From Merdivicinus sp050943495 (GTDB lineage Bacteria > Bacillota > Clostridia > Oscillospirales > Ruminococcaceae), in contig JBMNPH010000006.1 of NCBI GenBank assembly GCA_050943495.1, positions 1 to 64,000 on the forward strand: DNA of 64,000 nucleotides, in the 5' to 3' direction. Both the position numbers and the translations under genes were made by a program. Below, one piece after another: positions 41,719 to 50,876 of this stretch; within the stretch, counting starts at the first letter, position 1; each line of letters begins with the position of its first letter. Below the pieces are notes generated by a model, which did no database searches, was not told the origin of the DNA, and saw only the letters and a program-made list of their open reading frames with translations.

Positions 41719-42543
41719 TCAGTATAGCACAGATTCTTCGGTTTGGCAAGCAGTTTTCAGAATTTCAAGATTGCGCTGGAGCGGCTTTGGACCCCGAAAT
41801 CCGCAGGCGCGCGTTTTCAGGGATCCGTCTAAATCGTCGGACGTGAAAACGGGATGAATCTCCTCCCGAAAAGCGGACAGAGGTGTTTCTTCTGCATGCT
41901 GATTGTAGGGGCACACCTCCTGACAGCGGTCGCAGCCCCAAATCAGTCCGCCTTTTCGGATCAGAGCAATTTCTTCCGGCGTCAGATCCCGTTTGGTCTG
42001 GGTGATGGCAGATAGGCAGCGGTCCGGGTCGATTTTCCCATCGGTAATACAGCCGGAGGGACATGCCTTCCGACAGTTACCACAGGCGATGCAGTGTTTG
42101 ACTGGCTGTTCGGTATAGGAAAGCGACAGGTCGGTGACAATTTCCGCCAGAAAGACCCACGATCCGTAACGGGTAGTGAGCAGCAGTCCATTTTCGCCCA
42201 CAACGCCTAGTCCTGCTCGTGCCGCCGCATCCACTTCTCGGATGGGAGAGTTGTCCGCGAACGGCTCAAATTTTGCTCCGAAATCTGCCGTAAGCCGCTC
42301 GCAGACCGGTTTCAGCAACTGCATCGAGACGGTGTGGTAATCGGGCACGATGGCATACCGGGAGAGATTCCGCCCCGGCCATTCGCCGGTATAGTAGGGA
42401 AGGGCGCAGATAATGACGGAGGCGGCATTCTGCGGCAGACGCGCCTTTGCCCGGCATTCCAAAAGCGGCAGGCAGCTTGCAAAGGGAACCGATCCCGCCT
42501 CCGTGATGCCGGCTTCCTGCAAATACGGGCGGATTCGATCCAT
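41719..42543 (-). CDS. Epoxyqueuosine reductase-like iron-sulfur protein (QueG family)
   Basis: QueG reduces epoxyqueuosine in tRNA to queuosine with a cobalamin cofactor and two 4Fe-4S clusters. The 274-aa protein has the ligands CIACGNCRKACPSG and CDRCQEVCPYN, and the active-site loop DNSPIREVDAAARAGLGVVGENGLLLTTRYGSW. It is shorter than QueG of E. coli (about 380 aa) and lacks its C-terminal repeats, like many clostridial homologues. Its ATG overlaps the Nudix stop codon (TAATG), with GAGGG 8 nt upstream. Confidence 0.82.
   Translation of the reverse strand: MDRIRPYLQEAGITEAGSVPFASCLPLLECRAKARLPQNAASVIICALPYYTGEWPGRNLSRYAIVPDYHTVSMQLLKPVCERLTADFGAKFEPFADNSPIREVDAAARAGLGVVGENGLLLTTRYGSWVFLAEIVTDLSLSYTEQPVKHCIACGNCRKACPSGCITDGKIDPDRCLSAITQTKRDLTPEEIALIRKGGLIWGCDRCQEVCPYNQHAEETPLSAFREEIHPVFTSDDLDGSLKTRACGFRGPKPLQRNLEILKTACQTEESVLY
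41723..41751 (-). promoter_or_regulatory. Promoter of the ABC-F leader
   Basis: Minus strand TTGCCA (41746-41751), 17 bp, TATACT (41723-41728). It lies within the 3' end of the QueG-like gene and gives a leader of about 215 nt. Confidence 0.7.
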
Positions 42544-43094
42544 TATTTCTGCCCTCGGAGGATCCATGTTTTGAGCAGAGCGGCCTGCGTCTTGCTGTCC
42601 TTGATTTCGCCGCGGAGAATCTGCTCGACCAGTTCCGCCAGAGGAACCGCCTCCACTTCGAGAAATTCCCCTTCATCCAGATGCTGTTCGGCAGGAGTCA
42701 GGTCTTCGGCCAGATACATGTGAATGACCTCGTCTACATAAGCCGGAGTGGGGTAGAGAGTGCCTAGATTGGTCAGTTTCCCGGCGCGGACACCGCATTC
42801 CTCGATCAGTTCGCGCGCGGCGCAGTCTTCCGGCTTTTCGCCGAGATCTAGCTTGCCCGCTGGGATTTCGGTGAGAACATCCGCATAGGGGTAGCGACAC
42901 TGCCGAACAATGTACACCTTGCCGTCAGCGGTCAGCGGCACCACACAGGCGCCTCCGCTCAGATGATGGACAACTTCCCGTACCGATTCCCGGCCATCCG
43001 GCAGAGCAACCGCATCCTTGCGGACCGAGAAAATCCGACCGCTGAAAATGGGTTCGGTCGACAGAGTTTTTTCCATGAGTGCTTCTTTTTTCAT
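42543..43094 (-). CDS. Nudix hydrolase, ADP-ribose pyrophosphatase type
   Basis: This 183-aa protein has the Nudix box GKLDLGEKPEDCAARELIEECG (G-x5-E-x7-RE-x2-EE-x-G) at about 93-115, preceded by VVHHLSGGACVVPLTADGKVYIVRQCRYP and followed by the TLYPTPAYVDEVIHMYLA region typical of ADP-ribose pyrophosphatases (NudF). It hydrolyses ADP-ribose to AMP and ribose-5-phosphate. AAGGGGAA precedes the start. It is transcribed with the QueG-like gene, whose start it overlaps. Confidence 0.9.
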   Translation of the reverse strand: MKKEALMEKTLSTEPIFSGRIFSVRKDAVALPDGRESVREVVHHLSGGACVVPLTADGKVYIVRQCRYPYADVLTEIPAGKLDLGEKPEDCAARELIEECGVRAGKLTNLGTLYPTPAYVDEVIHMYLAEDLTPAEQHLDEGEFLEVEAVPLAELVEQILRGEIKDSKTQAALLKTWILRGQK

Positions 43095-43121
43095 ATTTGT
43101 TCCCCTTTTCTGAAAAGTTCC

Positions 43122-43928
43122 TTAAAGTTTGCGGAAATCCGAGGGCGAAAATCCGGTATAATTCTTGAATCGCTTGGAGAAGTGGTACACGCCGTGAAAG
43201 CCAGTCTGTTCCGCAACCGAAGCGATGCTGTCCGGCGTTGTTTTAAGCAGGAGTTTGGCACGTTCCAGCCGTGCCGTGGAGACATACCGCAGCGGCGGCA
43301 TCCCAAAATATTTCCGGAAAAAGCTGATAAAATAATTGGGATGGAAATGTACCAACCCCGCCAGATCTTCCAGCGTAATTTCTTCGGCCAGATGTGCCGA
43401 AATGTAGTCGGTGATCTGCTTGAGCTGCTCGGCTGGAACCGATTCCGCATAGGAAATTCCCAGCTTTTCTGCTTCCTCCAGAAACAGCAGCAGGATTTCC
43501 AGCATCCGCGCCTTTTCGGCCAGCGGCGCATACGGCGACTGCGAGGCATGAGCCTCCGCTAAATCCGCAAAAAGCCGGGTCAGCTGCTCAGGATGCGATG
43601 GCCTGACGCAAAGGGGCGTCTTGACTGCGTCAAAGAGACGGACACCGCCTGATTCCGCCGTGAAATGGCACCAGTATTTCGTGTAGGTGTTTTCGTTGAT
43701 CGTCCGATAGCTCTGCCGCACTCCCGCCGGCATCAGGAATAATTCTCCCGGCTGTGGATGATAAATTTTTCCGTCTACGGTCAGCTCACCTTCTCCGGAT
43801 AGTATAAAATAGAACTTATTATACGATGGGATGTAATTCATTTCCTGCCAGTCCGGCCAGCATCGGATGCGCCGCGCCTCCAGTACCGATATGGTGCAGC
43901 TTTCCAAAAACTGCCGGATATACTGCAT
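43122..43928 (-). CDS. AraC-family regulator
   Basis: The 268-aa protein has an N-terminal cupin (SGEGELTVDGKIYHPQPGELFLMPAGV) for ligand sensing and a C-terminal pair of helix-turn-helices (TLEDLAGLVHFHPNYFISFFRKYFG and SIASVAEQTGFHGVYHFSKRFKNYTGFSPSDFR). It is divergent from the GH29 fucosidase gene, so it probably activates that gene in response to a sugar. Its likely promoter is TTTTCA, 17 bp, TATAAT (43979-44007) on the minus strand. Confidence 0.92.
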   Translation of the reverse strand: MQYIRQFLESCTISVLEARRIRCWPDWQEMNYIPSYNKFYFILSGEGELTVDGKIYHPQPGELFLMPAGVRQSYRTINENTYTKYWCHFTAESGGVRLFDAVKTPLCVRPSHPEQLTRLFADLAEAHASQSPYAPLAEKARMLEILLLFLEEAEKLGISYAESVPAEQLKQITDYISAHLAEEITLEDLAGLVHFHPNYFISFFRKYFGMPPLRYVSTARLERAKLLLKTTPDSIASVAEQTGFHGVYHFSKRFKNYTGFSPSDFRKL

Positions 43929-44059
43929 TTGAAATCCCTCCCGAATTTTTTATAAAGAAAGCTTAATTTTGTCTATTCCATTATACCGTAAAAGTTGTAA
44001 AATGAAAATAGCTGAATTGATTTTGGCTTAATTTTTGTGCACGGCAGGAGGAATTACTG

Positions 44060-45367
44060 ATGTCGAATCCAATCATCGAAGCCCGCACCGAGCGAACCAA
44101 ATGGTTCCTCGAAAGCCGTTTCGGAATGTTTATTCATTGGGGACTTTATGCCATTCCCGCCCGGGGCGAGTGGCTGCGCAATAACGAACGCACGACACTG
44201 GAGGATTATCAGGTCTATTTTGACGAGTTTAATCCGATTCACTATGATCCAAAGGAATGGGCGAAGCTCGCGAAGCAGGCTGGTATGAAATACGCCGTTC
44301 TGACCGCAAAACATCATGACGGCTTCTGTCTGTTTGACTCCAAGCTCACCGACTATAAATCAACCAATACCAAATGCGGCCGTGATCTCGTCCGCGAATA
44401 CCTCGACGCCTTCCGGGCGGAGGGAATCAAGGTCGGCCTGTACTATTCGCTGCTGGACTGGCATCATCCCGATTATCCGCATTGTTCGGACCGCATCCAT
44501 CCCATGCGTGAAAATCCCGCTTATTCTGACGAAGGACGGGATTTCAGCCGGTATGTCGAGTATTTCCACGGTCAGGTCCGGGAACTTCTTACCAATTACG
44601 GCAAGCTGGATATTATGTGGTTCGACTTCTCCTATGATGACATGGCAGGCGAAAAGTGGCAGGCAACTAAACTGATGGAAATGATTCGTTCCATCCAGCC
44701 GTGGCTGATTGTCGACAATCGCCTGGAAGCCGCTGGCGAAACTTACGGCAGCATCCTGACCGACACCCCCTCCATTTATTCAGGTGACTTCGCCTCTCCC
44801 GAGCAGATGATTCCGCCCAAAGGTATGACAGACCTCCATGGCAATTCGATTCCGTGGGAGTCCTGCATCACCCTCAACGATCATTGGGGATACTGCTCGT
44901 CCGATCATCATTACAAATCCCCCCGGCTAGTGATCCGTAATCTGGTCGAATGTGTCAGCAAAAACGGCAATATGCTGCTCAATGTGGGACCGAATGCCAA
45001 GGGCGAAATCCCAGCGGAATCCGTCGCCATTTTGCGGGAAATCGGCAGCTGGATGCGGGAAAACAGCGATTCCATTTACGGCTGCGGTATTTCGGATCTG
45101 CCCAAACCTGATTGGGGCCGCTATACCCAGAAGGGGAACAAGCTGTATGCCCACATTTTTGAGGAGTGCATCAACGCGGTAGATCTGGACATTTCCCCGG
45201 AAAAGATCGATCAGATCCGCCTGCTTTCAGACGGATCGGAAATTAAGGCGGAAATTCCTTGGAATGCCGTTGCCTATAAAAACAAAACCTTCTTCAAATT
45301 TGGGAACCGGAGTTTCCCGCTGCCCGATGACCGGGATACCGTGGTGGAAATTACTTTAAAAGATTGA
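44060..45367 (+). CDS. Alpha-L-fucosidase, GH29 family
   Basis: The enzyme releases L-fucose from glycans. The 435-aa chain starts WFLESRFGMFIHWGLYAIPARGEW. It has the barrel strands LTAKHHDGFCLFDSKLTDY and a WFDF motif containing the nucleophile, Asp189, followed by a C-terminal beta domain (from about 345). There is no signal peptide, so action is intracellular. GGAGGA precedes the ATG. It is divergent from an AraC regulator, which suggests sugar-inducible control. It ends in a terminator. Confidence 0.94.
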   Translation: MSNPIIEARTERTKWFLESRFGMFIHWGLYAIPARGEWLRNNERTTLEDYQVYFDEFNPIHYDPKEWAKLAKQAGMKYAVLTAKHHDGFCLFDSKLTDYKSTNTKCGRDLVREYLDAFRAEGIKVGLYYSLLDWHHPDYPHCSDRIHPMRENPAYSDEGRDFSRYVEYFHGQVRELLTNYGKLDIMWFDFSYDDMAGEKWQATKLMEMIRSIQPWLIVDNRLEAAGETYGSILTDTPSIYSGDFASPEQMIPPKGMTDLHGNSIPWESCITLNDHWGYCSSDHHYKSPRLVIRNLVECVSKNGNMLLNVGPNAKGEIPAESVAILREIGSWMRENSDSIYGCGISDLPKPDWGRYTQKGNKLYAHIFEECINAVDLDISPEKIDQIRLLSDGSEIKAEIPWNAVAYKNKTFFKFGNRSFPLPDDRDTVVEITLKD

Positions 45368-45372
45368 CTTTG

Positions 45373-45415
45373 ATATTCCGGTCTGCATCTGCGGATCGGA
45401 ATATTTTCTTTTTAA
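45373..45415 (+). terminator. Terminator after the fucosidase gene
   Basis: ATATTCCG/CGGAATAT stem with inner pairing, followed by TTTTCTTTTT. Confidence 0.75.
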
Positions 45416-45465
45416 AAAACAGACAGAAAAGTCTTGAATAAATTCGTCGGTTTCTTGAACTGTAA

Positions 45466-45494
45466 TTGTTTTATTTTATAAAATTTGCTATAAT
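45466..45494 (+). promoter_or_regulatory. Promoter of the small lipoprotein operon
   Basis: TTGTTT (45466-45471), 17 bp, TATAAT (45489-45494). Confidence 0.6.
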
Positions 45495-45515
45495 GGAGAC
45501 AAAGGAGGGAGAAAG

Positions 45516-46136
45516 ATGAAAAAAAGTGTAACGATTTTACTGGTTACATGGATTCTGCTGCTGGACGGCTGCGGAAATGAGGCGGAAAATAGCAAAACTC
45601 AAGCGGAAGTCACCCCATATTGTTTTGCGGAGACCCGCTGGGGTATGTCTCCGCAGGAGGTGCTGAAATCTCGCGAATTGGATTTTGCGGAGATTGAAAT
45701 TTCCGGTGTAAAGGTGGGGGAGGATTCCGCTTTTACCCAATACCAGATTTTAGCGGAGGAGAAAGTCCATGGACAGCCGGCGCAGGTGACGTATACCTTT
45801 TCTAATCTTTATTCCTCCAAGACGGCGAAATCTCCCTCCATCGGACTGACGGCAGTTTCGGTGGAACAGGAGGCGGAAGGAGAGAAGCTCGGCGAACTGT
45901 TGACGGCATACGATGGGCTGCTGGGCGGCGGAATCCAGGCGGAAGGTGCGCTGACTTTAGCGGAAACGGATGCAGCAGCGGAATACCGCGCCTTTTGGGA
46001 AGAACGCCGGCAGGAAATACCAGAGGATCAGCCGCTTGAATATGCGTCCGGAGAACTGGACGGTACACAGATCCGGGTGCAGTATTGCGGGGAAGGGATG
46101 GCGTTGCTTTCTTTCCTTGAAAGTGAGGGAGAATGA
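45516..46136 (+). CDS. Putative lipoprotein
   Basis: This 206-aa product has a lipoprotein signal peptide with lipobox LDGC (Cys19) and an acidic mature domain of alternating beta strands (ETRWGMSPQEVLKSRELDF, then QVTYTFSNLYSSK). The W-G-M-S-P-x-E-V motif is typical of short secreted proteins of unknown function in Firmicutes. GGAGGG precedes the ATG. Its stop overlaps the start of the next gene (ATGATG), so the genes are coupled. Confidence 0.75.
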   Translation: MKKSVTILLVTWILLLDGCGNEAENSKTQAEVTPYCFAETRWGMSPQEVLKSRELDFAEIEISGVKVGEDSAFTQYQILAEEKVHGQPAQVTYTFSNLYSSKTAKSPSIGLTAVSVEQEAEGEKLGELLTAYDGLLGGGIQAEGALTLAETDAAAEYRAFWEERRQEIPEDQPLEYASGELDGTQIRVQYCGEGMALLSFLESEGE

Positions 46137-46534
46137 TGGAGAAAAAACAGATTCTATATCGATATGGATGTCAGGCGTTTTGGATGATCTGCGCGCTGTT
46201 AGTGGTGGAGATGCTGCTGACAGGAACGAACGAATCTTTTGCAGCCATCCCCGAAACCATGCGAATCTTTCTCATCCTCGAAATCGGATTGGGGTATCTG
46301 GCAATTCGCAGCGCAATGCTGGGAATCTTAGATGATAAGCGGGTTTGGTGGTGGATATTCTGCACCCTTTGGGTGGGAATCTGCGGAATCCGTGTGGCGG
46401 AAACATTTCTCTGGCCGGATCATTTTGAACCGGAATGTTTAGGCATTTTCCGGTTGATTTTTTCGCTTGGTGCGCTGCTGTTCCTTGCTTGCGGCCTGAT
46501 AGTGCTGGTGCGTTTTCTGCGGCAGCGGAAATAG
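46136..46534 (+). CDS. Hypothetical four-helix membrane protein
   Basis: This 132-aa protein has hydrophobic helices at about 12-30, 40-60, 71-88 and 108-128. No family is recognised. The starts at 46133 and 46136 overlap the stop of the lipoprotein gene, and GAGGG lies 6 nt before the second. It is the middle gene of a three-gene run. Confidence 0.6.
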   Translation: MEKKQILYRYGCQAFWMICALLVVEMLLTGTNESFAAIPETMRIFLILEIGLGYLAIRSAMLGILDDKRVWWWIFCTLWVGICGIRVAETFLWPDHFEPECLGIFRLIFSLGALLFLACGLIVLVRFLRQRK

Positions 46535-46556
46535 GGAAAAGGAGTGGATCTGCTTT

Positions 46557-46820
46557 GTGGAAAAAATGATGGAAAATCGGCGGCAAGAGAATTCAGAATA
46601 CATATTCCTAACCGAACAGGAACCAATGTGGGGCGAAATGCTTGCCGACATCCTTAAACAGAATGAAATTCCGTTTGTCATTCAGAAAGCACTGGGTGGC
46701 GGATTGGCTGATCGGGTCGGTCCGCTTTTGGAACGATATGCCTTCTATGTATCGTGTGGATATTTGGGAAAAGCACAGCAAATTACAGAGGAATTTTTCC
46801 ATGCCGAACAGAGAGAATAG
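46557..46820 (+). CDS. DUF2007-like small protein
   Basis: This 87-aa protein matches the pattern of the DUF2007 or putative signal-transducing family: an initial strand, a long helix (EMLADILKQNEIPFVIQKA), then YAFYVSCGYLGKAQQITEEFF. The name derives from PII-like ferredoxin-fold similarity; the function is unknown. A GTG start is favoured by AAAGGAG 11 nt upstream. An ATG at 46566 lacks a site. It is the last gene of the lipoprotein run. Confidence 0.7.
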   Translation: MEKMMENRRQENSEYIFLTEQEPMWGEMLADILKQNEIPFVIQKALGGGLADRVGPLLERYAFYVSCGYLGKAQQITEEFFHAEQRE

Positions 46821-46949
46821 CCGGAAATTTTGTCTGCGGAAAAATCTGGATTTTTCTTGTTTGTTTGCGGTATTTGCGGACATAGAAAATGTTTACAAAA
46901 TATTCGGGAATTATCGGGCGGAATCGGGGACAAAAATCTCTTTTCGCCC

Positions 46950-46978
46950 TTTACTTTTTGCAAAAATCGTGATAAAAT
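46950..46978 (+). promoter_or_regulatory. Promoter of nifJ
   Basis: TTTACT (46950-46955), 17 bp, TAAAAT (46973-46978). The 357-bp region 46821-47177 has this promoter, a leader of about 190 nt and a possible 24-codon frame. Confidence 0.65.
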
Positions 46979-47003
46979 AAACAAAGATAGGGGCGTCGAA
47001 TCA

Positions 47004-47078
47004 ATGGTGGACATGCCTGTTCCCCGCTTATTTTCAACGCGCTCTACGGCGGATACCGCCGGCAGTATGTCAGAATAA
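47004..47078 (+). CDS. Possible leader peptide of nifJ (24 aa)
   Basis: ATG at 47004 with AGGGG about 10 nt upstream opens a 24-codon frame (MVDMPVPRLFSTR...), ending 99 bp before nifJ. No rare-codon run or family is seen, and a leader role is only a suggestion. An imperfect hairpin (AAGGCCTG ... CAGACCTT, 47089-47112) follows. Confidence 0.25.
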   Translation: MVDMPVPRLFSTRSTADTAGSMSE

Positions 47079-47177
47079 CCGAATCGCACAAGGCCTGTTG
47101 GGAAGCAGACCTTATTTTGTCTGTTTGGGTTATCCTGCTGACACCTGTATATCAATTTTCAAGGAGGATATAAAAAC

Positions 47178-50100
47178 ATGGCAAGAAAAATGAAAACCAT
47201 GGACGGCAACAACGCTGCGGCTCACGTTTCCTATGCGTATACCGACGTTGCTGCAATCTACCCCATTACCCCTTCTTCCGTAATGGCAGAAGTCACGGAC
47301 AAATGGTCTGCTGACGGCAAAGAAAACATCTTCGGCGAAAAAGTACGCGTCGTTGAAATGCAGTCTGAGGCAGGTGCTGCTGGTACTGTACACGGCTCTC
47401 TCGCTGCTGGTGCTCTGACCACCACCTTCACTGCTTCCCAGGGTCTTCTTTTGATGATCCCCAATATGTACAAAATGGCTGGTGAGCTGCTGCCCGGCGT
47501 TATCAACGTTTCCGCTCGTGCTCTGGCAAGCCACGCTCTGTCCATCTTCGGCGACCATTCTGACGTTTATGCATGCCGTCAGACTGGTTTCGCAATGCTC
47601 TGCGAAGGTAACCCCCAGGAAGTTATGGACCTGACTCCTGTTGCACACTGCACCGCAATCAAGGGCCGCGTTCCGTTCCTGAACTTCTTCGACGGTTTCC
47701 GCACCTCTCATGAGCTGCAGAAGATCGAAGTCTGGGATTACGAAGACCTGAAAGATATGGTTGACCTCGATGCAGTCAAGGCATTCCGCAACCGTGCGCT
47801 GAATCCGAATCATCCGGTTCTCCGCGGTACCGCTCAGAACCCTGACATCTTCTTCCAGGCTCGCGAGGCTTGCAACACCTACTACGATGCAATCCCCACT
47901 CTGGTTGAGGAATACATGGGCAAAGTCAATGCAAAACTGGGCACCAACTACCAGCTCTTCAACTACTACGGCGCTCCTGATGCAGAGCATGTGATCATCG
48001 CGATGGGCTCTGTTTGCGACACCATTGAAGAGACCATTGACTACTTGAACGCTAACGGCGGCAAATACGGTCTGGTTAAAGTTCGTCTGTACCGTCCGTT
48101 CTCCGCTTCTCATCTGGTTGCTGCAATCCCGGATTCTGTAAAACAGATTTCCGTTCTGGACCGCACCAAAGAGCCTGGCTCTCTCGGCGAGCCTCTGTAC
48201 CTCGACGTTGTAGCTGCTCTGAAGGACACCAAGTTCCACAATATTCCTGTTTACACCGGACGTTACGGCCTCGGTTCCAAGGACACCACTCCTGCTCAGA
48301 TCAAGGCTGTTTATGAGAACACCGAGAAGAAACGCTTTACCATCGGCATCGAGGACGATGTTACTCATCTGTCTCTGCCTGTCGGCGAAGTTCTCGACAC
48401 CACTCCGAAGGATATCATCTCCTGCAAATTCTGGGGTCTCGGCTCTGACGGTACTGTTGGTGCAAACAAGAACTCCATCAAGATTATCGGTGACCATACC
48501 GACATGAACGCGCAGGCTTACTTCGCTTACGACTCCAAGAAGTCCGGCGGTGTTACCATTTCTCACCTGCGTTTTGGTAAATCTAAGATCAAATCCACCT
48601 ACCTCATCAATCAGGCTGACTTCGTTGCCTGCCACAACCCCGCTTACATCTCCAAGTACCCGATCGTTGAGGATGTTAAGAAGGGCGGTACCTTCCTGCT
48701 GAACTGCCAGTGGACTGATGAGGAACTGGAACAGCATCTGCCCGGCCAGGTAAAACGCCTGATTGCCAACAACAACATCAAGTTCTACACCATCGACGGT
48801 ATCAAGATCGGTAAAGAAATCGGTCTGGGCGGCCGTATCAACACCGTTCTCCAGTCTGCATTCTTCAAACTGGCTAAGATCCTCCCCGAGGAAGATGCAA
48901 TCAAGTACATGAAGGATGCTGCTACCGCTTCTTACTCCAAGAAGGGTGAAGCAATCGTTAAGATGAACCATGACGCGATCGACGCTGGCGCACAGGGCAT
49001 CCACGAAGTGAAGATTCCTGAATCCTGGAAGACCGCTGAGGATTCTCATGCTCCGGAAGTTGCTACCGGATCCAACAAGCATCTGGTTGACTTTGTAAAC
49101 GAGATCGTAATCCCTGTCAATGATCAGAAGGGCGACAGACTGCCTGTTTCTACCTTCATGGGCGACCGTACCGATGGTACCTTCCCGCAGGGCACTGCTG
49201 CTTTCGAAAAACGTGGTATCGCAGTAGATGTTCCTTCTTGGAATCCTGACAATTGTATCCAGTGCGGCTTCTGCTCGCTGGTTTGCCCGCATGCCGTTAT
49301 CCGTCTCTTTGCAATGGATGATGCGGATGCTGCGAAGGCTCCTGCTGGCACTAAATCCATGCCGATGACCGGTATGCCCGATAAGAAGTTCGCAATCGGT
49401 ATCTCCGTTATGGACTGCACCGGCTGCGGTGTCTGTGTTGCTTCCTGCCCTGGCAAGAAGGGTGAGAAGGCTCTCTCCATGAAGTCCCTCGAGGGCGAAG
49501 CTGCTCAGCAGGAAAGCTTCAACTTCCTGTTCGATCTGCCTGAGAAACCCGAGGTTCTGGAGAAATTCAAAGAGAGCACCATCAAAGGTTCTCAGTTCCA
49601 TCAGCCTCTGCTCGAGTTCTCCGGCGCTTGCGCTGGCTGCGGCGAGACTCCTTATGCAAAACTCGTAACTCAGCTCTACGGCGATCGTATGTATATCTCC
49701 AACGCTACCGGATGTTCTTCTATCTGGGGCGGCTCTGCACCGGCTACTCCTTACACCACCAATAAGGCTGGCTTTGGTCCTGCTTGGGCGAACTCCCTGT
49801 TTGAGGATAACGCTGAGTATGGTTATGGTATGTTCCTGGCTCAGGATACCATCCGCAAAGCTGCAATCCGTAAGATTGAGGCTCTGGCTGCTAAAGTTGA
49901 GGGCGACGATAAGGCTGTCTTTGACGCTTACCTGAACTCCATCGACTGCGGCGCTACCAACCGTTCCGCAACTGCTGCTCTGGTGAAGGTTCTGGAAGGC
50001 TACGCTGCTAATGGCTGCGAAGAGTCTAAGGAAATCCTCGACAGCAAGGACTACCTGGCTAAGAAGTCCATCTGGATCTTCGGTGGTGACGGCTGGGCAT

Positions 50101-50711
50101 ATGACATCGGCTTCGGCGGTCTGGACCACGTTATCGCTTCTCATCAGGATGTTAACATTCTGGTATTCGATACCGAGGTTTACTCCAACACTGGCGGACA
50201 GTCCTCCAAGTCCACTCCTACCGGCGCTATCGCTCAGTTCGCTGCTGCTGGTAAAGAGGTTAAGAAGAAAGACCTGGCTGCCATCGCTATGAGCTACGGT
50301 TACGTTTACACCGCTCAGGTTTCTATGGGCGCTGATCGCAACCAGTGCTTGAAAGCTTTCCTGGAGGCTGAAAGCTACCATGGCCCGTCTCTCATCATCG
50401 CTTACGCTCCCTGTATCAACCACGGCATCAAGGGCGGTATGGTTCATGCGCAGGATGAAGAGAAGAAGGCTGTCGATGCTGGTTACTGGCATCTGTTCCG
50501 GTTCGATCCTCGTCTGGCTGAGGAAGGCAAGAATCCTTTCCACCTCGACAGCAAGGCTCCTACCATGTCTTATAAAGACTTCATCATGAACGAAGTCCGT
50601 TACAACGCTTTGGCTCGTTCCAATCCTGCTCGTGCAGAAGAGCTGTTTGCAAGCGCTGAAAAGACCGCTGCTGACAAGTATGACCGTCTGGTTAACCTGT
50701 CCAACAAATAA
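47178..50711 (+). CDS. nifJ: Pyruvate:ferredoxin (flavodoxin) oxidoreductase
   Basis: The enzyme converts pyruvate and CoA to acetyl-CoA and CO2, reducing ferredoxin, the central step of anaerobic fermentation. The 1177-aa single-chain homodimeric type has the opening MDGNNAAAHVSYAYTDVAAIYPITPSS, a CoA-binding region, two 4Fe-4S ferredoxin motifs CIQCGFCSLVCPHA (about 694) and CTGCGVCVASCPG (about 748), the third cluster Cys (CAGCGETPY, about 817) and the thiamine-binding GGDGWAYDIGFGGLDHV (about 970). The codon bias is that of a very highly expressed gene. AAGGAGG precedes the ATG. The C-terminal Cys of the third cluster is in the region of residues 1080-1090 (YAPCINHGI). Confidence 0.97.
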   Translation: MARKMKTMDGNNAAAHVSYAYTDVAAIYPITPSSVMAEVTDKWSADGKENIFGEKVRVVEMQSEAGAAGTVHGSLAAGALTTTFTASQGLLLMIPNMYKMAGELLPGVINVSARALASHALSIFGDHSDVYACRQTGFAMLCEGNPQEVMDLTPVAHCTAIKGRVPFLNFFDGFRTSHELQKIEVWDYEDLKDMVDLDAVKAFRNRALNPNHPVLRGTAQNPDIFFQAREACNTYYDAIPTLVEEYMGKVNAKLGTNYQLFNYYGAPDAEHVIIAMGSVCDTIEETIDYLNANGGKYGLVKVRLYRPFSASHLVAAIPDSVKQISVLDRTKEPGSLGEPLYLDVVAALKDTKFHNIPVYTGRYGLGSKDTTPAQIKAVYENTEKKRFTIGIEDDVTHLSLPVGEVLDTTPKDIISCKFWGLGSDGTVGANKNSIKIIGDHTDMNAQAYFAYDSKKSGGVTISHLRFGKSKIKSTYLINQADFVACHNPAYISKYPIVEDVKKGGTFLLNCQWTDEELEQHLPGQVKRLIANNNIKFYTIDGIKIGKEIGLGGRINTVLQSAFFKLAKILPEEDAIKYMKDAATASYSKKGEAIVKMNHDAIDAGAQGIHEVKIPESWKTAEDSHAPEVATGSNKHLVDFVNEIVIPVNDQKGDRLPVSTFMGDRTDGTFPQGTAAFEKRGIAVDVPSWNPDNCIQCGFCSLVCPHAVIRLFAMDDADAAKAPAGTKSMPMTGMPDKKFAIGISVMDCTGCGVCVASCPGKKGEKALSMKSLEGEAAQQESFNFLFDLPEKPEVLEKFKESTIKGSQFHQPLLEFSGACAGCGETPYAKLVTQLYGDRMYISNATGCSSIWGGSAPATPYTTNKAGFGPAWANSLFEDNAEYGYGMFLAQDTIRKAAIRKIEALAAKVEGDDKAVFDAYLNSIDCGATNRSATAALVKVLEGYAANGCEESKEILDSKDYLAKKSIWIFGGDGWAYDIGFGGLDHVIASHQDVNILVFDTEVYSNTGGQSSKSTPTGAIAQFAAAGKEVKKKDLAAIAMSYGYVYTAQVSMGADRNQCLKAFLEAESYHGPSLIIAYAPCINHGIKGGMVHAQDEEKKAVDAGYWHLFRFDPRLAEEGKNPFHLDSKAPTMSYKDFIMNEVRYNALARSNPARAEELFASAEKTAADKYDRLVNLSNK

Positions 50712-50761
50712 GTCTTTCTGAAAATCTGGCGATTCTCCGTGCTGCAGACTGTAGAATCGTC

Positions 50762-50795
50762 AAAACCCCCGGAATCCTAAGATTCTGGGGGTTTT
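50762..50795 (+). terminator. Terminator after nifJ
   Basis: AAAACCCCCGGAATC/GATTCTGGGGGTTTT stem with one mismatch, then TTTTG. Confidence 0.85.
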
Positions 50796-50810
50796 GTTAT
50801 GGAAACGGAC

Positions 50811-50840
50811 TTGTACATCGCCATGTATTTTGTGTATAAT
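50811..50840 (+). promoter_or_regulatory. Promoter of the kinase gene
   Basis: TTGTAC (50811-50816), 18 bp, TATAAT (50835-50840). Confidence 0.65.
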
Positions 50841-50876
50841 AAGTTCATTATCATAGTATGGTTAGGAGGAAGTTGT

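Noticed and set aside
47130..50543. Open frame of about 1,137 codons antisense to nifJ
   Set aside because: It is a by-product of strong codon bias in nifJ: few sense codons there give stops on the other strand. Its translation has no recognisable domain and no ribosome binding site, and it lies within a conserved gene.
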